From positions 73,726,062 through 73,790,061 of the forward strand of contig JAPWDM010000001.1 in assembly GCA_035578155.1 (NCBI GenBank): DNA of 64,000 nt. Reading direction: 5' to 3'. Below are positions 12,356 through 22,888 of the stretch, one piece after another. This DNA is from Brachynemurus nebulosus (taxonomy: Eukaryota; Arthropoda; Insecta; Neuroptera; Myrmeleontidae). The notes under the pieces are model-generated. The model was not told the DNA's origin. It made no database searches and saw only the letters and a program-made list of their open reading frames with translations. The translations under genes and the position numbers were made by a program. The first letter of the stretch is position 1. The number at the start of each line of letters is the position of its first letter.

Positions 12356-13187
12356 TGTCTGCGCCATCTATGTGTTGACTGCATATGCATAAAATAATAT
12401 ATTTCAATTTCAATAGATGGTGTTGTTTAAATAGTAAACCGTTTATTTATTTGTCTGAGCTATTTGAATTTTTGTTTATTTTGAAAAATAGAACGATTAG
12501 TGGTGTGGAGTTTTAGTTGTCGATTGGCTAACCATCCCTCGACACGCGTTTGACTGGTGTCCCGGCTTCGCCGGGCACTTCTCTATAACGCCAATTTAAG
12601 TTATTTTTTTGTTATTTTTAATCATTACGTAATGGTTAAATAGTTTTTTTTGTTTGTCGAACCTTTTTCGGATTTAAATTCGAAAACTTTTGCTCGCGTT
12701 CTATACTTAGTTAGATAGAATCGATCGATGCAACTAGTTCGCAATTAGTCTTTCGTTTGTACAAAGTTACTTACAATTAGAGTAGTTTTTTTCGCAACAA
12801 AGAAACTCACAATTAAAATTAGTGTTAATTAGTGTTGTTTCGCATTAGAAATTTCGCGTTAGTTCATTTTTTTGCAATTAGTTTAACTACCTTCAAAATC
12901 ATAGTGAAATTTAGCATCAGTACAAAATTACACGGAACTCACCTGAACGAATAAAATAAAATTCAATAAGGGTCACCACCTATAACTCCTTACCTTCCAA
13001 ATATTTTCCTTGACCCGATAATTATCTACAATTAAGAAAATGGAAGAGGAATAATCGGTGAGTACAGTTTCAATTTGTATTCATTCTTTTTTACAGTCCG
13101 CTATCTTTTTTTTGATTTAGTTTACAACAAAATTTAATAGGAATTTAGTTTTACCAAATTGTCACAAAAAACCTAGTCGCGTCAACA
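12356..13187 (+). repeat. 5' LTR of the BEL/Pao element
   Basis: It is 832 bp, starts TGTCTGCGCC and ends GTCAACA. It contains AATAAA at 12950-12955, a short ATG-GAA-GAG-GAA-TAA frame at 13040-13054, and a strong splice-donor-like CGGTGAGTACAG with GT at 13058-13059. Confidence 0.95.
12950..12955 (+). promoter_or_regulatory. LTR polyadenylation signal candidate
   Basis: AATAAA lies at this place in the 5' LTR and at 19859-19864 in the 3' LTR. The 3' copy would direct 3'-end formation of the element's RNA. Its use is inferred. Confidence 0.5.
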
Positions 13188-13736
13188 AATTTTGGTCCAG
13201 TCGAGACGGATATTTTTAGTTTTTTCTTAGCATTTAGATTCGAATTTAGGACAATTTGGCAAAAATACGAAAATATAGTTAAAATAGTTCAAATGGTTCA
13301 GACAAATTGGGCAGACATTTTGTTGTTTATTAGCAATGGAATAGTATTACATAGAATATTACGCAATAATAAAAATACTTTATTTTTTGAACAAGTTTTT
13401 ACAAGTCTTTGAATACATTGGAATAAAATCAGTAAACTGCATACATACATAGCCTTTTAGTTAGAGAATTGAGTTGAAACACACGCATATTATATGCATA
13501 CACAAACACCATACATAGATGGTTAGAGCAGCGTTAAGCAGTTTTTTGTATCTGTTTATTTTGTTTTGATTTATAAAAATTGTTTTGAACTTTAATACCC
13601 ATAGAACACTTAATACATATACATATACAGTCAATACACACATAGATGGTTGCAGCTGTTGAATGTATCTGTTTGTTTTAGTTTGATTTATAAATACATA
13701 ATAAAAGTACAGTTATAGACACTTAAAAGTAATCAA
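13188..13736 (+). other. Untranslated leader with a duplicated segment
   Basis: This stretch between the LTR and the first in-frame ATG has no gene. Two similar segments, about 13495-13575 and 13620-13700, share CATAGATGGTT, GTATCTGTTT and TTTGATTTATAAA. Several short upstream ATGs are present. Confidence 0.6.
13193..13210 (+). other. Candidate primer-binding site
   Basis: TGGTCCAGTCGAGACGGA begins five bases after the 5' LTR and has the TGG expected to pair with a tRNA CCA end. I cannot name the tRNA. Confidence 0.4.
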
Positions 13737-16700
13737 TTGAAGTTTTTTCATTTCGTTGGATTTAGTATTTCAATTTTTAGATTTCAAATTAGTAAAATGG
13801 CAGATAGATTGAAACAACAATTAAAATTACTAACGAGTAAACGCGATACATATTATCGTCGTATTCAACAATTACATGATTTTAGTAAATTCGATTTATC
13901 AAACAAAACTCATTTGAAAAATTTCTTGACTAAGTACAAATCTTTAGCGGAAACAAAACGTCTTCTTTGTGAAATAATAGATGAAATAAATAGAATTAGT
14001 TTAGAACTTGAACCGGAAACATACGTTCCGAATTTTCAATTATTAGATACCATAAAGGATTTAAGTGGCCATATTGAATATGCCTTTTCAAATTTAAATA
14101 CTTGTGAGTCATCTTCGGTTGGTACGCAATCCCAAAATATAGTAGAATCGCAACAATTTAGTAAAGTTAGATTACCAAAGCTGGATTTAATTAGTTTTTC
14201 AGGAGAAATACGGGACTGGCCGGTATTTTATCAAAATTTCAAAAGTTTAATACATGATAATGCAAATTTAACCAATTCAGATAAGATTAGTTATTTGATT
14301 AGTAAACTGACTGGTAAAGCTAGATCAATTTGTACTGGAATTGCAGCAACCGCAGAAAATTACCCCATACTTTGGAATTTATTAATAGAGAAATATGATG
14401 ACAAACGTCTATTAGCAAATGTATATTTAAATCAAATTATGAATTTCAAATCGCTTCAACAAGAATCAGCAGCAGGTTTAAATACATTTTTGGATGTATT
14501 TGATAGTGCCGTGAATGCTTTAAAAAATTTAAATCTTGATGATTTATCGGAATTTATTTTGTGTTTTTTAGCATTAAATAAATTAGATGCACAAACAAAA
14601 CGTGCTTTTGAACTTTCTATGAATAAATCAGAAATACCTCGTTACGATCAGCTGATAGAATTTGTTAAAAAACAAACTAAAATATTGTTACACGTTCACC
14701 CAACTACTAGTAATAGTTATAGAAATTTACATTCGGTTAGTAAAACATCAACCCAATCATTTGTAGTTAACGGGCAGTTAAAACAATGTCTAGGCTGTAA
14801 TAGTAATTCGCATTTTTTGACACAATGTTCAAAATTTTTAAAATTAACACCTCAACATAGACACAAGTTTGTGCGTGAAAAGAATTTGTGTTTAAATTGT
14901 CTCGGTAATCAACATAAAGTACTTAGTTGTAACTCTAAATTTAATTGTAGAACTTGCAATAGACGTCATCATACACTTTTGCATTTTTTGGGAAGTGAAA
15001 ATAGAAATACAAAATCAAATAATGGTAGAGCTACAATAGTTAAAAATGATAGTACATTAACCAATTCCAGTTCAATTGACCATACCAAACAAGGTATTAG
15101 TAGTACAGTAGCCGGCATAGTAAATAGTACACCTACCCAACATGAACAAAGTTTTTGTTCTTTAAACCACAATAGTTTACAAAATAATAGTAATCGAGTA
15201 GTTTTACTTTCAACGGCCATAGGATTAGTAGATAATAATAAGAAAATTTCTCAACGGGTACGATTTCTCTTAGATTCCGGAAGCCAATCAAGCTTTTTGA
15301 CGTTAAAATGCGTAAAACGTTTGAATTTACCTATAAAAAAATTGAATATGACAATTCGAGGAATAGGTGCTAGTAGTAGTCCCGTTTTAGGATCAACCGA
15401 AATAGTGGCTCGCTCGCGTTTTGATCCGAATTTCGCCTTTAGTTTAAATGTTCTCATAGTTGATAGAATTACGGATCAACTTCCAAATATAACTTTAAAT
15501 TCTAATTTGTTCCAAGAATTTCAAAATTTGAATTTAGCTGATGAAACATTTTATATCGTCAGTGAAATTGAAGGTATTCTGGGTAGTGAAATTTGGCCTT
15601 TCTTAATAAATAGACAACACATTTCTAGTACCATGGGCAATATAGTAGCAATAGATACACGTTTAGGATTCGTAATTATGGGTAGTGTTCCTAGTTCAAA
15701 CTCACCTCCAGTATCTCAGAATTTCTGTTTAACTTTAGAACCATCGCTAGAAACATTAGTGCAAAAATTTTGGGAAATCGAAGAAATTAAAATTCCCTCC
15801 ATTATCAGTTCAGAAGATATGGAGTGTGAACAGCATTTTTTAGCAACGCATTGTAGAGATATCTCTGGCAGATATGTTGTATCGTTACCTTTTAGAAAAG
15901 ATCCTGGCAATTTAGGCGATTCTTATCAAATTGCACAACGTAGATTCTTATCTTTAGAGAAAAAATTCGCTTCATCACCTGAGTTTAAATTAGCTTATCA
16001 TCAAATAATTAAAGACTATATTTCAAATCAATACGCATCATTAATAGAAAATGATCGTTGTGACCTGCCGTGTTATTACATCCCACACCACGGTGTTTAC
16101 AAATTGGATAGTTCTTCAACACCGCTCCGATGTGTTTTGGATGCTAGTTGTAAAACAACTAGTTCTTATAGCTTAAATGACATTTTACACTGTGGTCCAA
16201 AATTACAAACAAACATTGTAGATCTTTTATTAAATTTTAGATTATTTAAAATAGGGATGAGCGCAGATGTCAAACAAATGTATTTACAAATTTTAGTTAG
16301 TGATGAAGATAGACGCTTTCAAAAATTTTTATGGAGATTCTCTCCAGAAGAACCCTTACAAACATATCAGATGAATCGCGTAAGTTTTGGATTAAAATCT
16401 TCGCCATACCAGGCCATTAGAGTTATTCGACAATTAGCTACTGATGAAGCAACGAAATTTCCGAAAGCTTCTAGAATGATTAACGATATAACCTACATGG
16501 ATGATATAGTAACTAGTGTTCCTTCAGAGGAAGAATCAATAGTATTATTTAGAGAATTAACTGGTCTTTTTAATGCTGGTGGGTTTGAACTCGGAAAATG
16601 GTCTACTAATTCGGAAACTTTAATAGACACTATTCCAGAAAAACTTCGATTAATTCAACCAATGCAATTTAAAACTGAAACTTTGAAAATATTAGGTCTG

Positions 16701-19031
16701 ATTTGGAATAAACAAAGTGACAATTTAGAATTTAAAATAGAAATTTCGCCAAAAGAATGCACTAAAAGAAACATTCTCTCGACAATAGCTAGATTTTTTG
16801 ACCCCCTTGGTTTTGCCGCCCCTGTTATCCTGTACGCTAAATTAATCATTCAAGAATTATGGAAAAATAATATTGATTGGGATGATACTCCATTACAAAA
16901 AATAGTTGATAGTTGGAAAAAATTTATTTTAGAATTACCGCTACTTACAAATTTTAGTGTACCTCGTCATATGTTAGTAACTAGAAGCACAAAAAATATT
17001 TTAGTTGGTTTCGCAGATGCTTCCCAACGAGCATATGCCTCGGTCATTTATTTATGCACTACTAATAGTGATGAAAATTATAGTATAGTTTTAGCTTGTG
17101 CGAAATCTAGGGTTGCGCCTTTAAAAATAGTTAGTATTCCTCGCTTGGAATTATGCGCCGCACTCTTATTAGCACAACTTCTTCATTCACTGTTAGAAAA
17201 TTTTCAAAAACGTATAGAAATTCACAATGTTTACGCATTTACGGACTCATCTGTAGTTTTAGATTGGATTAAATCATCACCACATCGATGGCAAACTTAT
17301 GTAGCGAATAGGGTAACAAAAATTCAAAGTTTAGTTTCAAAAGATAGATTTTTTCATATTAGTGGAATAGAAAATCCAGCCGATTGCGCATCGCGAGGTC
17401 TGACACCAGCAGACTTTATTCAAAATTTAACTTGGTTAGTAGGGCCAACTTGGCTAAAATTAAATGAAGGTCAATGGCCGATTAGTAATAATTTAGTAGA
17501 TACAAACTTCAAATCACAGGAAGAGAGAAATGTTTCATTTGCAACAACCATAACTAGAGTTAACCCTTTGTACGCTTTGATATCTAGATTCTCATCATTT
17601 TCTAAATTACGCAATTGTATGGTTTACATTTTAAGATTTTTGAAACTATTAGTCAATCGTAGTACAATTTCCGCTGAAGATTTGGAAAAGGCAGAAATCG
17701 TTTTAGTAAAATTAGTTCAACAACATCATTTTGCAGAAGAATTTAAGAAATTACGTAAGGGTGAATTGAGCTCTCCATCATTAAAACATTTGTCGCTGTT
17801 TTTACACAATGGTTGTATTCGAGTGGGTGGTAGACTTAGTAATGCTTCTATCGGTTTCGATCACCAACATCCGTACTTACTTCCAAAAAAAGATCATTTT
17901 GTGAATTTATTAGTAGATTTTTGGCATAAAACCCATTTACATACCGGTCCTTACTTATTGTTATCGCTCATTAGACAAAAATTTTGGATTTTATCCGCTC
18001 GTAATGTGATTCGCCAACGTGTTAGAAATTGTAATTTTTGTTTTAAATTTAATCCTCGTTGTATTCAACCTCCAATGGCGGATTTACCCAAACCTCGAGT
18101 AACAGAAGCGAAAGCCTTTCTTCACACTGGCGTAGATTATGCCGGGGGATTTTCAATAACTTTAACTCGCAAAAGAGGCGTTAAGTCACAGAAGGCATAT
18201 TTATGTCTTTTTGTTTGTTTAACAACTAAGGCGATTCATGTTGAATTGGTATCTGACTTATCGACCGATATGTTTATGTCAGCGTTCAAAAGATTTTTAT
18301 GTCGTAGAGGTCCGGTTGCATACATGTATAGCGACAGGGGGACGAACCTGATAGGAGCTAGTAACGAATTAAATGCACTCTATAGTTTCATCAATTCCGA
18401 TTCATACCATACAGCATTGATAGGTGAACTGAGTCGGAATAAAATTGAATGGCGCTTCAATCCACCTTCAGCTCCCCATTTTGGGGGACTGTGGGAGGGA
18501 AATATTCGTCCTTTAAAAACACACCTTAGAAAAGTTATTGGTGATCAAATTTTATCATATGAAGAATTCAATACAGTAATCATTCAGGTGGAAACTTTAT
18601 TGAATTCACGCCCTCTATGTGTTATGAGTAGTGACGCCAATGATCCGTTACCTTTAACACCAATGCATTTTTTGAACTTGACCCCACTCGAAGCATTACC
18701 CGCACGACAGTTGGATAAGGAAAACATTAACTTACTCAAACGTAAAGAATTATTAGATAAATTAGTACAATCTTTCTGGAAAAGGTGGCATAATGAATAT
18801 TTGAGCGAGCTACAATCACGACAAAAATGGCATTCGCCTGATAGAAAAATAGAGATAGGAACAATAGTAATAATAATGATGGAGAACACACCACCCTTGC
18901 ATTGGCCATTAGGAATTATAGAGGAAGTCTTTCCTGGAAAGGATGGACAAATTAGAGTAGCATCAGTTCGTACAAAAAATGGAACATATACACGTCCGCT
19001 AGTAAAATTGTGCCCTTTACCTGTTCAATAA
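13737..19031 (+). CDS. BEL/Pao gag-pol polyprotein (1764 codons)
   Basis: This single frame encodes all retrotransposition proteins. In order they are: a DUF1759-type gag region (about residues 150-300, with LPKLDLISFSGEIRDW); CCHC-type zinc knuckles starting at C351 and C385; an aspartic protease with D513-S-G; a reverse transcriptase with Y920-M-D-D; an RNase H with D1094, E1138, D1170 and D1216; an integrase with an HHCC segment around 1400-1440 and catalytic D1467, D1533 and E1587; and a C-terminal DUF5641 region. This order is that of BEL/Pao. Every key residue checked is present, so the enzymes may be functional. The listed start is the first in-frame ATG. Met21 (13797) has a better context, and family gag proteins commonly begin with a similar helical segment, so Met21 may be the real start. 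Expression would be driven by the 5' LTR. Confidence 0.96.
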   Translation: MKFFHFVGFSISIFRFQISKMADRLKQQLKLLTSKRDTYYRRIQQLHDFSKFDLSNKTHLKNFLTKYKSLAETKRLLCEIIDEINRISLELEPETYVPNFQLLDTIKDLSGHIEYAFSNLNTCESSSVGTQSQNIVESQQFSKVRLPKLDLISFSGEIRDWPVFYQNFKSLIHDNANLTNSDKISYLISKLTGKARSICTGIAATAENYPILWNLLIEKYDDKRLLANVYLNQIMNFKSLQQESAAGLNTFLDVFDSAVNALKNLNLDDLSEFILCFLALNKLDAQTKRAFELSMNKSEIPRYDQLIEFVKKQTKILLHVHPTTSNSYRNLHSVSKTSTQSFVVNGQLKQCLGCNSNSHFLTQCSKFLKLTPQHRHKFVREKNLCLNCLGNQHKVLSCNSKFNCRTCNRRHHTLLHFLGSENRNTKSNNGRATIVKNDSTLTNSSSIDHTKQGISSTVAGIVNSTPTQHEQSFCSLNHNSLQNNSNRVVLLSTAIGLVDNNKKISQRVRFLLDSGSQSSFLTLKCVKRLNLPIKKLNMTIRGIGASSSPVLGSTEIVARSRFDPNFAFSLNVLIVDRITDQLPNITLNSNLFQEFQNLNLADETFYIVSEIEGILGSEIWPFLINRQHISSTMGNIVAIDTRLGFVIMGSVPSSNSPPVSQNFCLTLEPSLETLVQKFWEIEEIKIPSIISSEDMECEQHFLATHCRDISGRYVVSLPFRKDPGNLGDSYQIAQRRFLSLEKKFASSPEFKLAYHQIIKDYISNQYASLIENDRCDLPCYYIPHHGVYKLDSSSTPLRCVLDASCKTTSSYSLNDILHCGPKLQTNIVDLLLNFRLFKIGMSADVKQMYLQILVSDEDRRFQKFLWRFSPEEPLQTYQMNRVSFGLKSSPYQAIRVIRQLATDEATKFPKASRMINDITYMDDIVTSVPSEEESIVLFRELTGLFNAGGFELGKWSTNSETLIDTIPEKLRLIQPMQFKTETLKILGLIWNKQSDNLEFKIEISPKECTKRNILSTIARFFDPLGFAAPVILYAKLIIQELWKNNIDWDDTPLQKIVDSWKKFILELPLLTNFSVPRHMLVTRSTKNILVGFADASQRAYASVIYLCTTNSDENYSIVLACAKSRVAPLKIVSIPRLELCAALLLAQLLHSLLENFQKRIEIHNVYAFTDSSVVLDWIKSSPHRWQTYVANRVTKIQSLVSKDRFFHISGIENPADCASRGLTPADFIQNLTWLVGPTWLKLNEGQWPISNNLVDTNFKSQEERNVSFATTITRVNPLYALISRFSSFSKLRNCMVYILRFLKLLVNRSTISAEDLEKAEIVLVKLVQQHHFAEEFKKLRKGELSSPSLKHLSLFLHNGCIRVGGRLSNASIGFDHQHPYLLPKKDHFVNLLVDFWHKTHLHTGPYLLLSLIRQKFWILSARNVIRQRVRNCNFCFKFNPRCIQPPMADLPKPRVTEAKAFLHTGVDYAGGFSITLTRKRGVKSQKAYLCLFVCLTTKAIHVELVSDLSTDMFMSAFKRFLCRRGPVAYMYSDRGTNLIGASNELNALYSFINSDSYHTALIGELSRNKIEWRFNPPSAPHFGGLWEGNIRPLKTHLRKVIGDQILSYEEFNTVIIQVETLLNSRPLCVMSSDANDPLPLTPMHFLNLTPLEALPARQLDKENINLLKRKELLDKLVQSFWKRWHNEYLSELQSRQKWHSPDRKIEIGTIVIIMMENTPPLHWPLGIIEEVFPGKDGQIRVASVRTKNGTYTRPLVKLCPLPVQ

Positions 19032-19247
19032 TTTAAATCGCAAATATTTTCATTTAGTTTTAGTAGCAATATTATTGAATTTGGTTATTTTGTTTTGTTT
19101 TGTCTCTAGTAATTTTCAATCAAATTAGTAGTATGGTTTTCTTTAAATAAGTGTTTATACTGTTTTTGCGTACATACAAAATTTTATAGTTAGTTTTAGA
19201 ATTTCTCATTTTCCATATTAGTTTCCTCACTTTTGCTGAAGATAATT

Positions 19248-19264
19248 CTTCAGGGGGCGGGGAA
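19248..19264 (+). other. Polypurine tract of the BEL/Pao element
   Basis: AGGGGGCGGGGAA lies immediately before the 3' LTR, where second-strand priming occurs in LTR retrotransposons. Confidence 0.75.
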
Positions 19265-20096
19265 TGTCTGCGCCATCTATGTGTTGACTGCATATGCATA
19301 AAATAATATATTTCAATTTCAATAGATGGTGTTGTTTAAATAGTAAACCGTTTATTTATTTGTCTGAGCTATTTGAATTTTTGTTTATTTTGAAAAATAG
19401 AACGATTAGTGGTGTGGAGTTTTAGTTGTCGATTGGCTAACCATCCCTCGACACGCGTTTGACTGGTGTCCCGGCTTCGCCGGGCACTTCTCTATAACGC
19501 CAATTTAAGTTATTTTTTTGTTATTTTTAATCATTGCGTAATGGTTAAATAGTTTTTTTTGTTTGTCGAACCTTTTTCGGGTTTAAATTCGAAAACTTTT
19601 GCTCGCGTTCTATACTTAGTTAGATAGAATCGATCGATGCAACTAGTTCGCAATTAGTCTTTCGTTTGTACAAAGTTACTTACAATTAGAGTAGTTTTTT
19701 TCGCAACAAAGAAACTCACAATTAAAATTAGTGTTAATTAGTGTTGTTTCGCATTAGAAATTTCGCGTTAGTTCATTTTTTTGCAATTAGTTTAACTACC
19801 TTCAAAATCATAGTGAAATTTAGCATCAGTACAAAATTACACGGAACTCACCTGAACGAATAAAATAAAATTCAATAAGGGTCACCACCTATAACTCCTT
19901 ACCTTCCAAATATTTTCCTTGACCCGATAATTATCTACAATTAAGAAAATGGAAGAGGAATAATCGGTGAGTACAGTTTCAATTTGTATTCATTCTTTTT
20001 TACAGTCCGCTATCTTTTTTTTGATTTAGTTTACAACAAAATTTAATAGGAATTTAGTTTTACCAAATTGTCACAAAAAACCTAGTCGCGTCAACA
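19265..20096 (+). repeat. 3' LTR of the BEL/Pao element
   Basis: It is 832 bp and matches the 5' LTR except at 19536 (G for A) and 19581 (G for A). TAAC follows as the target duplication. Confidence 0.95.
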
Positions 20097-21952
20097 TAAC
20101 AATACTACAAAAACGAACAAAATATTTAAAAAAATCGGATTTGGAAAAATTTCTTAATATAAATATTAAATTTATTAATTTTTTTAATCTTTTTATCAAA
20201 GCATATTTTCACTCTAAAAATTAAAAAATAGATAAATACATCAGTTGTATCATAAAACATGTGTTTCAAATAATTAATTTATGAACTATTATGAGTGAGT
20301 GGACATGTGTGATTTTACACAATGTGAAATTTCTCAGTCATAAATATTCCTATAGATATGTAGTTATTTCTCCATTAGGCACATTTGTAAATTTTCTAAA
20401 ATTTGTTAGTAATTTTTCGAATAAGATCTCAAAAAATAATAAAAATTAAAATATTTTCCACAAAATAAATTGTTAACCTTTTATTAAGTCACTTGAAACG
20501 CATTCTTTAGTTTTCGATTCAATATATTAAAACTTCAGTATTATGTCGTCTCTATAAGTCAAACAGCTGTAATCATCTTTCATATTATCATAATCATTGA
20601 ATAAATTAGTTATAACATCCATATCTTTAATAAATTTTAGAAAAATTAGGAAAACTTTTATATGTGGAGTACAAAATCTTAAAAAAAATATAGGTTAATC
20701 ATACATCGTCGTCCTTTTGACGCACACTATTTCAGTATAAAAAAAAAACGACAATAGCTATAAACAAAATTTATACGTCTTATGTGTTATAATAACAAAC
20801 AAATTAGATAACAGAAGTTTCATAGCAAGCAGGTACCGACAAGTCGTAGTATTGGAGCAGGTAGAGAAGTTCGTTCGTCGTTTTGACGAGTATGTATGAT
20901 TCTAGGGTTAATATAATATATCGACAGATACTTTTTTATTAAACTTGGGTAAACTTCTATGTAGTATCTTAATCTTGGTGGTCTACGGAAACCCGCTCAT
21001 CTAATCCGATCTTCAATAATTAACAGAACTTACTGTTATATGTAGTTGTAATATTGTATCATATGTTCTATCAAATGTAGCTTGCTATGTGTAATAACAT
21101 CTTGCATCAAATAGAATCAAAGACATGTAAAAATATTTCGGTGAATATACCGCGAACGTAATCACTAAAAAAATATTTCTCAGTCTCATTTGCAATAATC
21201 ATCATTTTGGTAGTTTCAAAAACTGATGATAAGTGTTTGGTTGATCGAGGAATTTGGAGATTTGAGTGGACTATATTCTTTTTTTTGAAAACTACGCACT
21301 CACAAACGTTTTTATGAACATATTCAAAACTTGCAAACGATTCCCTATCGACTGAGTACCCGGAAGCCTATACGTACCTCTAGAAAAATTTTTCGGACAT
21401 TTAATTTTTTTAACTATGATGCACCTATGATAGTGAGAAGCCTGCAGAAATATTTGGGTGATTGTACAACGAATATAACCTCGCAAAAAAATATCTTTTC
21501 GGACATTTTATTTTCTTTAACTATGACGCACCCGGAAAAAAATTCTGGAAAAATTATATGTTGTATCGGTCATAGTAAGAAGCCTGCAAAAAAATTTTGG
21601 TGATTGTACCATAACTACAAGTTGGTGAAAAAAAATATTGAAAAATTAAATAATTTTTTTTTTGGAAGGGGGGGGGGTTATGATTTTTTTTTGGAATCTG
21701 ATAATTTTTTCTGAGGTACACTATAGAGGTATCTAACATATATAAAAATTTTAGCCAAATTCGTCAAGCCATTTAAAAGTTATAATTTTTTTTCGATTTG
21801 CAAAAAAATAATTTTTAACCCCCAAAGGGTGAGTTTTTAAGGGTTGAAACTCAGTAAATTTCAATCTTATATCGAAAGCAGTTAGCAGAAAAAAAACCAA
21901 CAAAATTCGTGCAGGTGCATTTCTACCCATGCTTATCCGCCAATAGCCTTTA

Positions 21953-22092
21953 TATAGTCGACTTTTGCTACGTTTTTCGGAATACTTGCTTCAACAGGAC
22001 GACCAGATCTTGGAGCATCACTAGCACTGAAATTACCACGGTCAAATTCACAATACCACTGGTACACAATTGTACGATGAGGATAATTTTCA
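21953..22092 (-). pseudogene. Mariner transposase remnant, N-terminal part
   Basis: The minus strand encodes HRTIVYQWYCEFDRGNF and SDAPRSGRPVEASIPKN. These match the helix-turn-helix and the RSGRP linker of mariner transposases. Sequence between this point and the middle domain is missing; the C-terminal part of a mariner transposase is at 11051-11400 on the same strand. Homology stops at the edge of the long-inverted-repeat element, so the insertion probably broke this gene, with loss of about 100 codons. Confidence 0.75.
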
Positions 22093-22252
22093 CTGACAAG
22101 GAAAGGTTTTGAACTGTCATTTCGCAATTTTGATGAAACTTGGTATATACGTAGTACAAGCAAAAATAACAGACTCGTATTTTTTTTTATCTGCCACCGT
22201 CGCCATTTAAGGGGTGAAATAACCCCTTAAAATTAGGGTAAAATTTTAATTT
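22092..22252 (-). repeat. Dispersed repeat with AGGGGTGAAATAACCCCTT core
   Basis: The same sequence occurs in the opposite orientation at about 34728-34906. It includes AAATGGCGACGG, a GGGGTGAAATNACCCC palindrome and CAAAACCTTTCCTTGT. A related piece lies near 42000-42100. No coding function is visible. Confidence 0.65.
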
Positions 22253-22258
22253 TGCTTG

Positions 22259-22611
22259 ATAACTTGAATACCCCTGTCGCAGCATCTGCATAACATAGCG
22301 AATTTCCAAATCTTGGGCACTGGCGGATCTCATCTAAGACCTGTACCTATTTAAAATAGTTTAGCTTTCTAAGAGTAAAAGAATTTTTAAAATCGGCTGG
22401 GTAATTAGTTTTGGTATTTTTAGGGACCCAAGAACCCGAACGAATTTTGTGCAGCGTAGTTGTATCCATCTAAAATAATTTAGTACTCTAGCAGTGAGAA
22501 ATTTTTTAGCATCGGTTCGATAGCTTATTACTGGCGTTTTCGGATCTGCAAGATCCCGGTGGACCTCATTAAAAAATCAGCTCGACCGTATTATTCTAGG
22601 CGGACTTTATG

Positions 22612-22693
<82 letters not shown>

Positions 22694-22810
22694 AACCCGT
22701 TGTGTCGCATTCTACGCCGCATTTGCATCCGCAGGACAGTTGTGGATCTCAGATAACACAACCTGTACCTATCTAAAATAGTTTACCTCGGTAATAGTAA
22801 AGTATTATTA
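22259..22810. mobile_element. Family A-related element with internal (TA)n
   Basis: It begins with AATACCCCTGTCGCAGCA and CATAACATAGCGAATTTCCA, the family A end in inverted orientation. A block around CCTGTACCTATTTAAAATAG is repeated on both sides of the TA run (near 22340 and 22762), and its complement recurs at 47800-47935. No frame is conserved. Confidence 0.6.
22614..22689. repeat. (TA)n microsatellite
   Basis: About 76 bp of TA repeat between two related blocks. Confidence 0.97.
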
Positions 22811-22888
22811 TAAAAAGTATTATTTCTATATATTATATATTAAACTAACGGAATAGCCTACTTTTTTATTATATTAAGGCGTGGAATA

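Larger units (their letters stand above)
13058..13780 (+). other. Possible leader intron of the BEL/Pao element
   Basis: A strong donor (CG|GTGAGTACAG, GT at 13058) lies in the LTR and an acceptor-like TTTCAATTTTTAG ends at 13780. An ATG in good context (AAAATGG) follows at 13797. Splicing would remove the primer-binding region, many upstream ATGs and the first in-frame ATG at 13737. This is a prediction from splice-site appearance only. Confidence 0.35.
12356..20096 (+). mobile_element. BEL/Pao LTR retrotransposon, apparently complete
   Basis: The 7741-bp element has two 832-bp LTRs (12356-13187 and 19265-20096), a polyprotein frame, a purine tract before the 3' LTR, and TAAC on both sides (12352-12355 and 20097-20100) as a 4-bp target duplication. 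The LTRs begin TGT and end ACA. I found only two differences between them (12627/19536 and 12672/19581). The uninterrupted frame and near-identical LTRs point to a recent insertion. No envelope frame exists: only 233 bp separate the polyprotein stop from the 3' LTR. Confidence 0.96.
12237..20907. mobile_element. piggyBac-like non-autonomous element interrupted by a BEL retrotransposon
   Basis: The ends are CCCTAGAATCATAC at the left and its exact complement GTATGATTCTAGGG at the right. TTAA lies on both sides (12233-12236 and 20908-20911), which is the piggyBac target duplication. Subterminal blocks of the type AATCATACATCG and CGTCGTTTTGACG occur near both ends. Without the BEL insertion and its 4-bp duplication the element is 926 bp with no transposase frame, so it would need enzyme supplied in trans. 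Confidence 0.85.
11416..21950. mobile_element. Long-terminal-inverted-repeat element, split by later insertions
   Basis: The left arm (about 11416-12220) and right arm (about 21181-21950) are inverted copies of nearly 800 bp. Both begin AAGGCTATTGGCGGATAAGC, and TA flanks the outside (11414-11415 and 21951-21952). Recognisable arm blocks are GGCTTCCGGGTACTCAGTCG and GCAAGTTTTGAATATGTTC. Only about 270 bp of spacer (20912-21180) remains once the nested piggyBac-like and BEL elements are removed. Two shorter copies beginning with the same end lie at 29787 and near 50196. No transposase of its own was found. TA duplication suggests a Tc1/mariner-type mobiliser, which is inference. Confidence 0.75.

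Noticed and set aside
14969..18889. Minus-strand frames inside the BEL polyprotein
   Set aside because: They are shadows of the plus-strand polyprotein and show no independent motif.
21933..22163. A 76-codon minus-strand frame as a complete small gene
   Set aside because: Only its central part matches mariner; both ends run into unrelated repeats.
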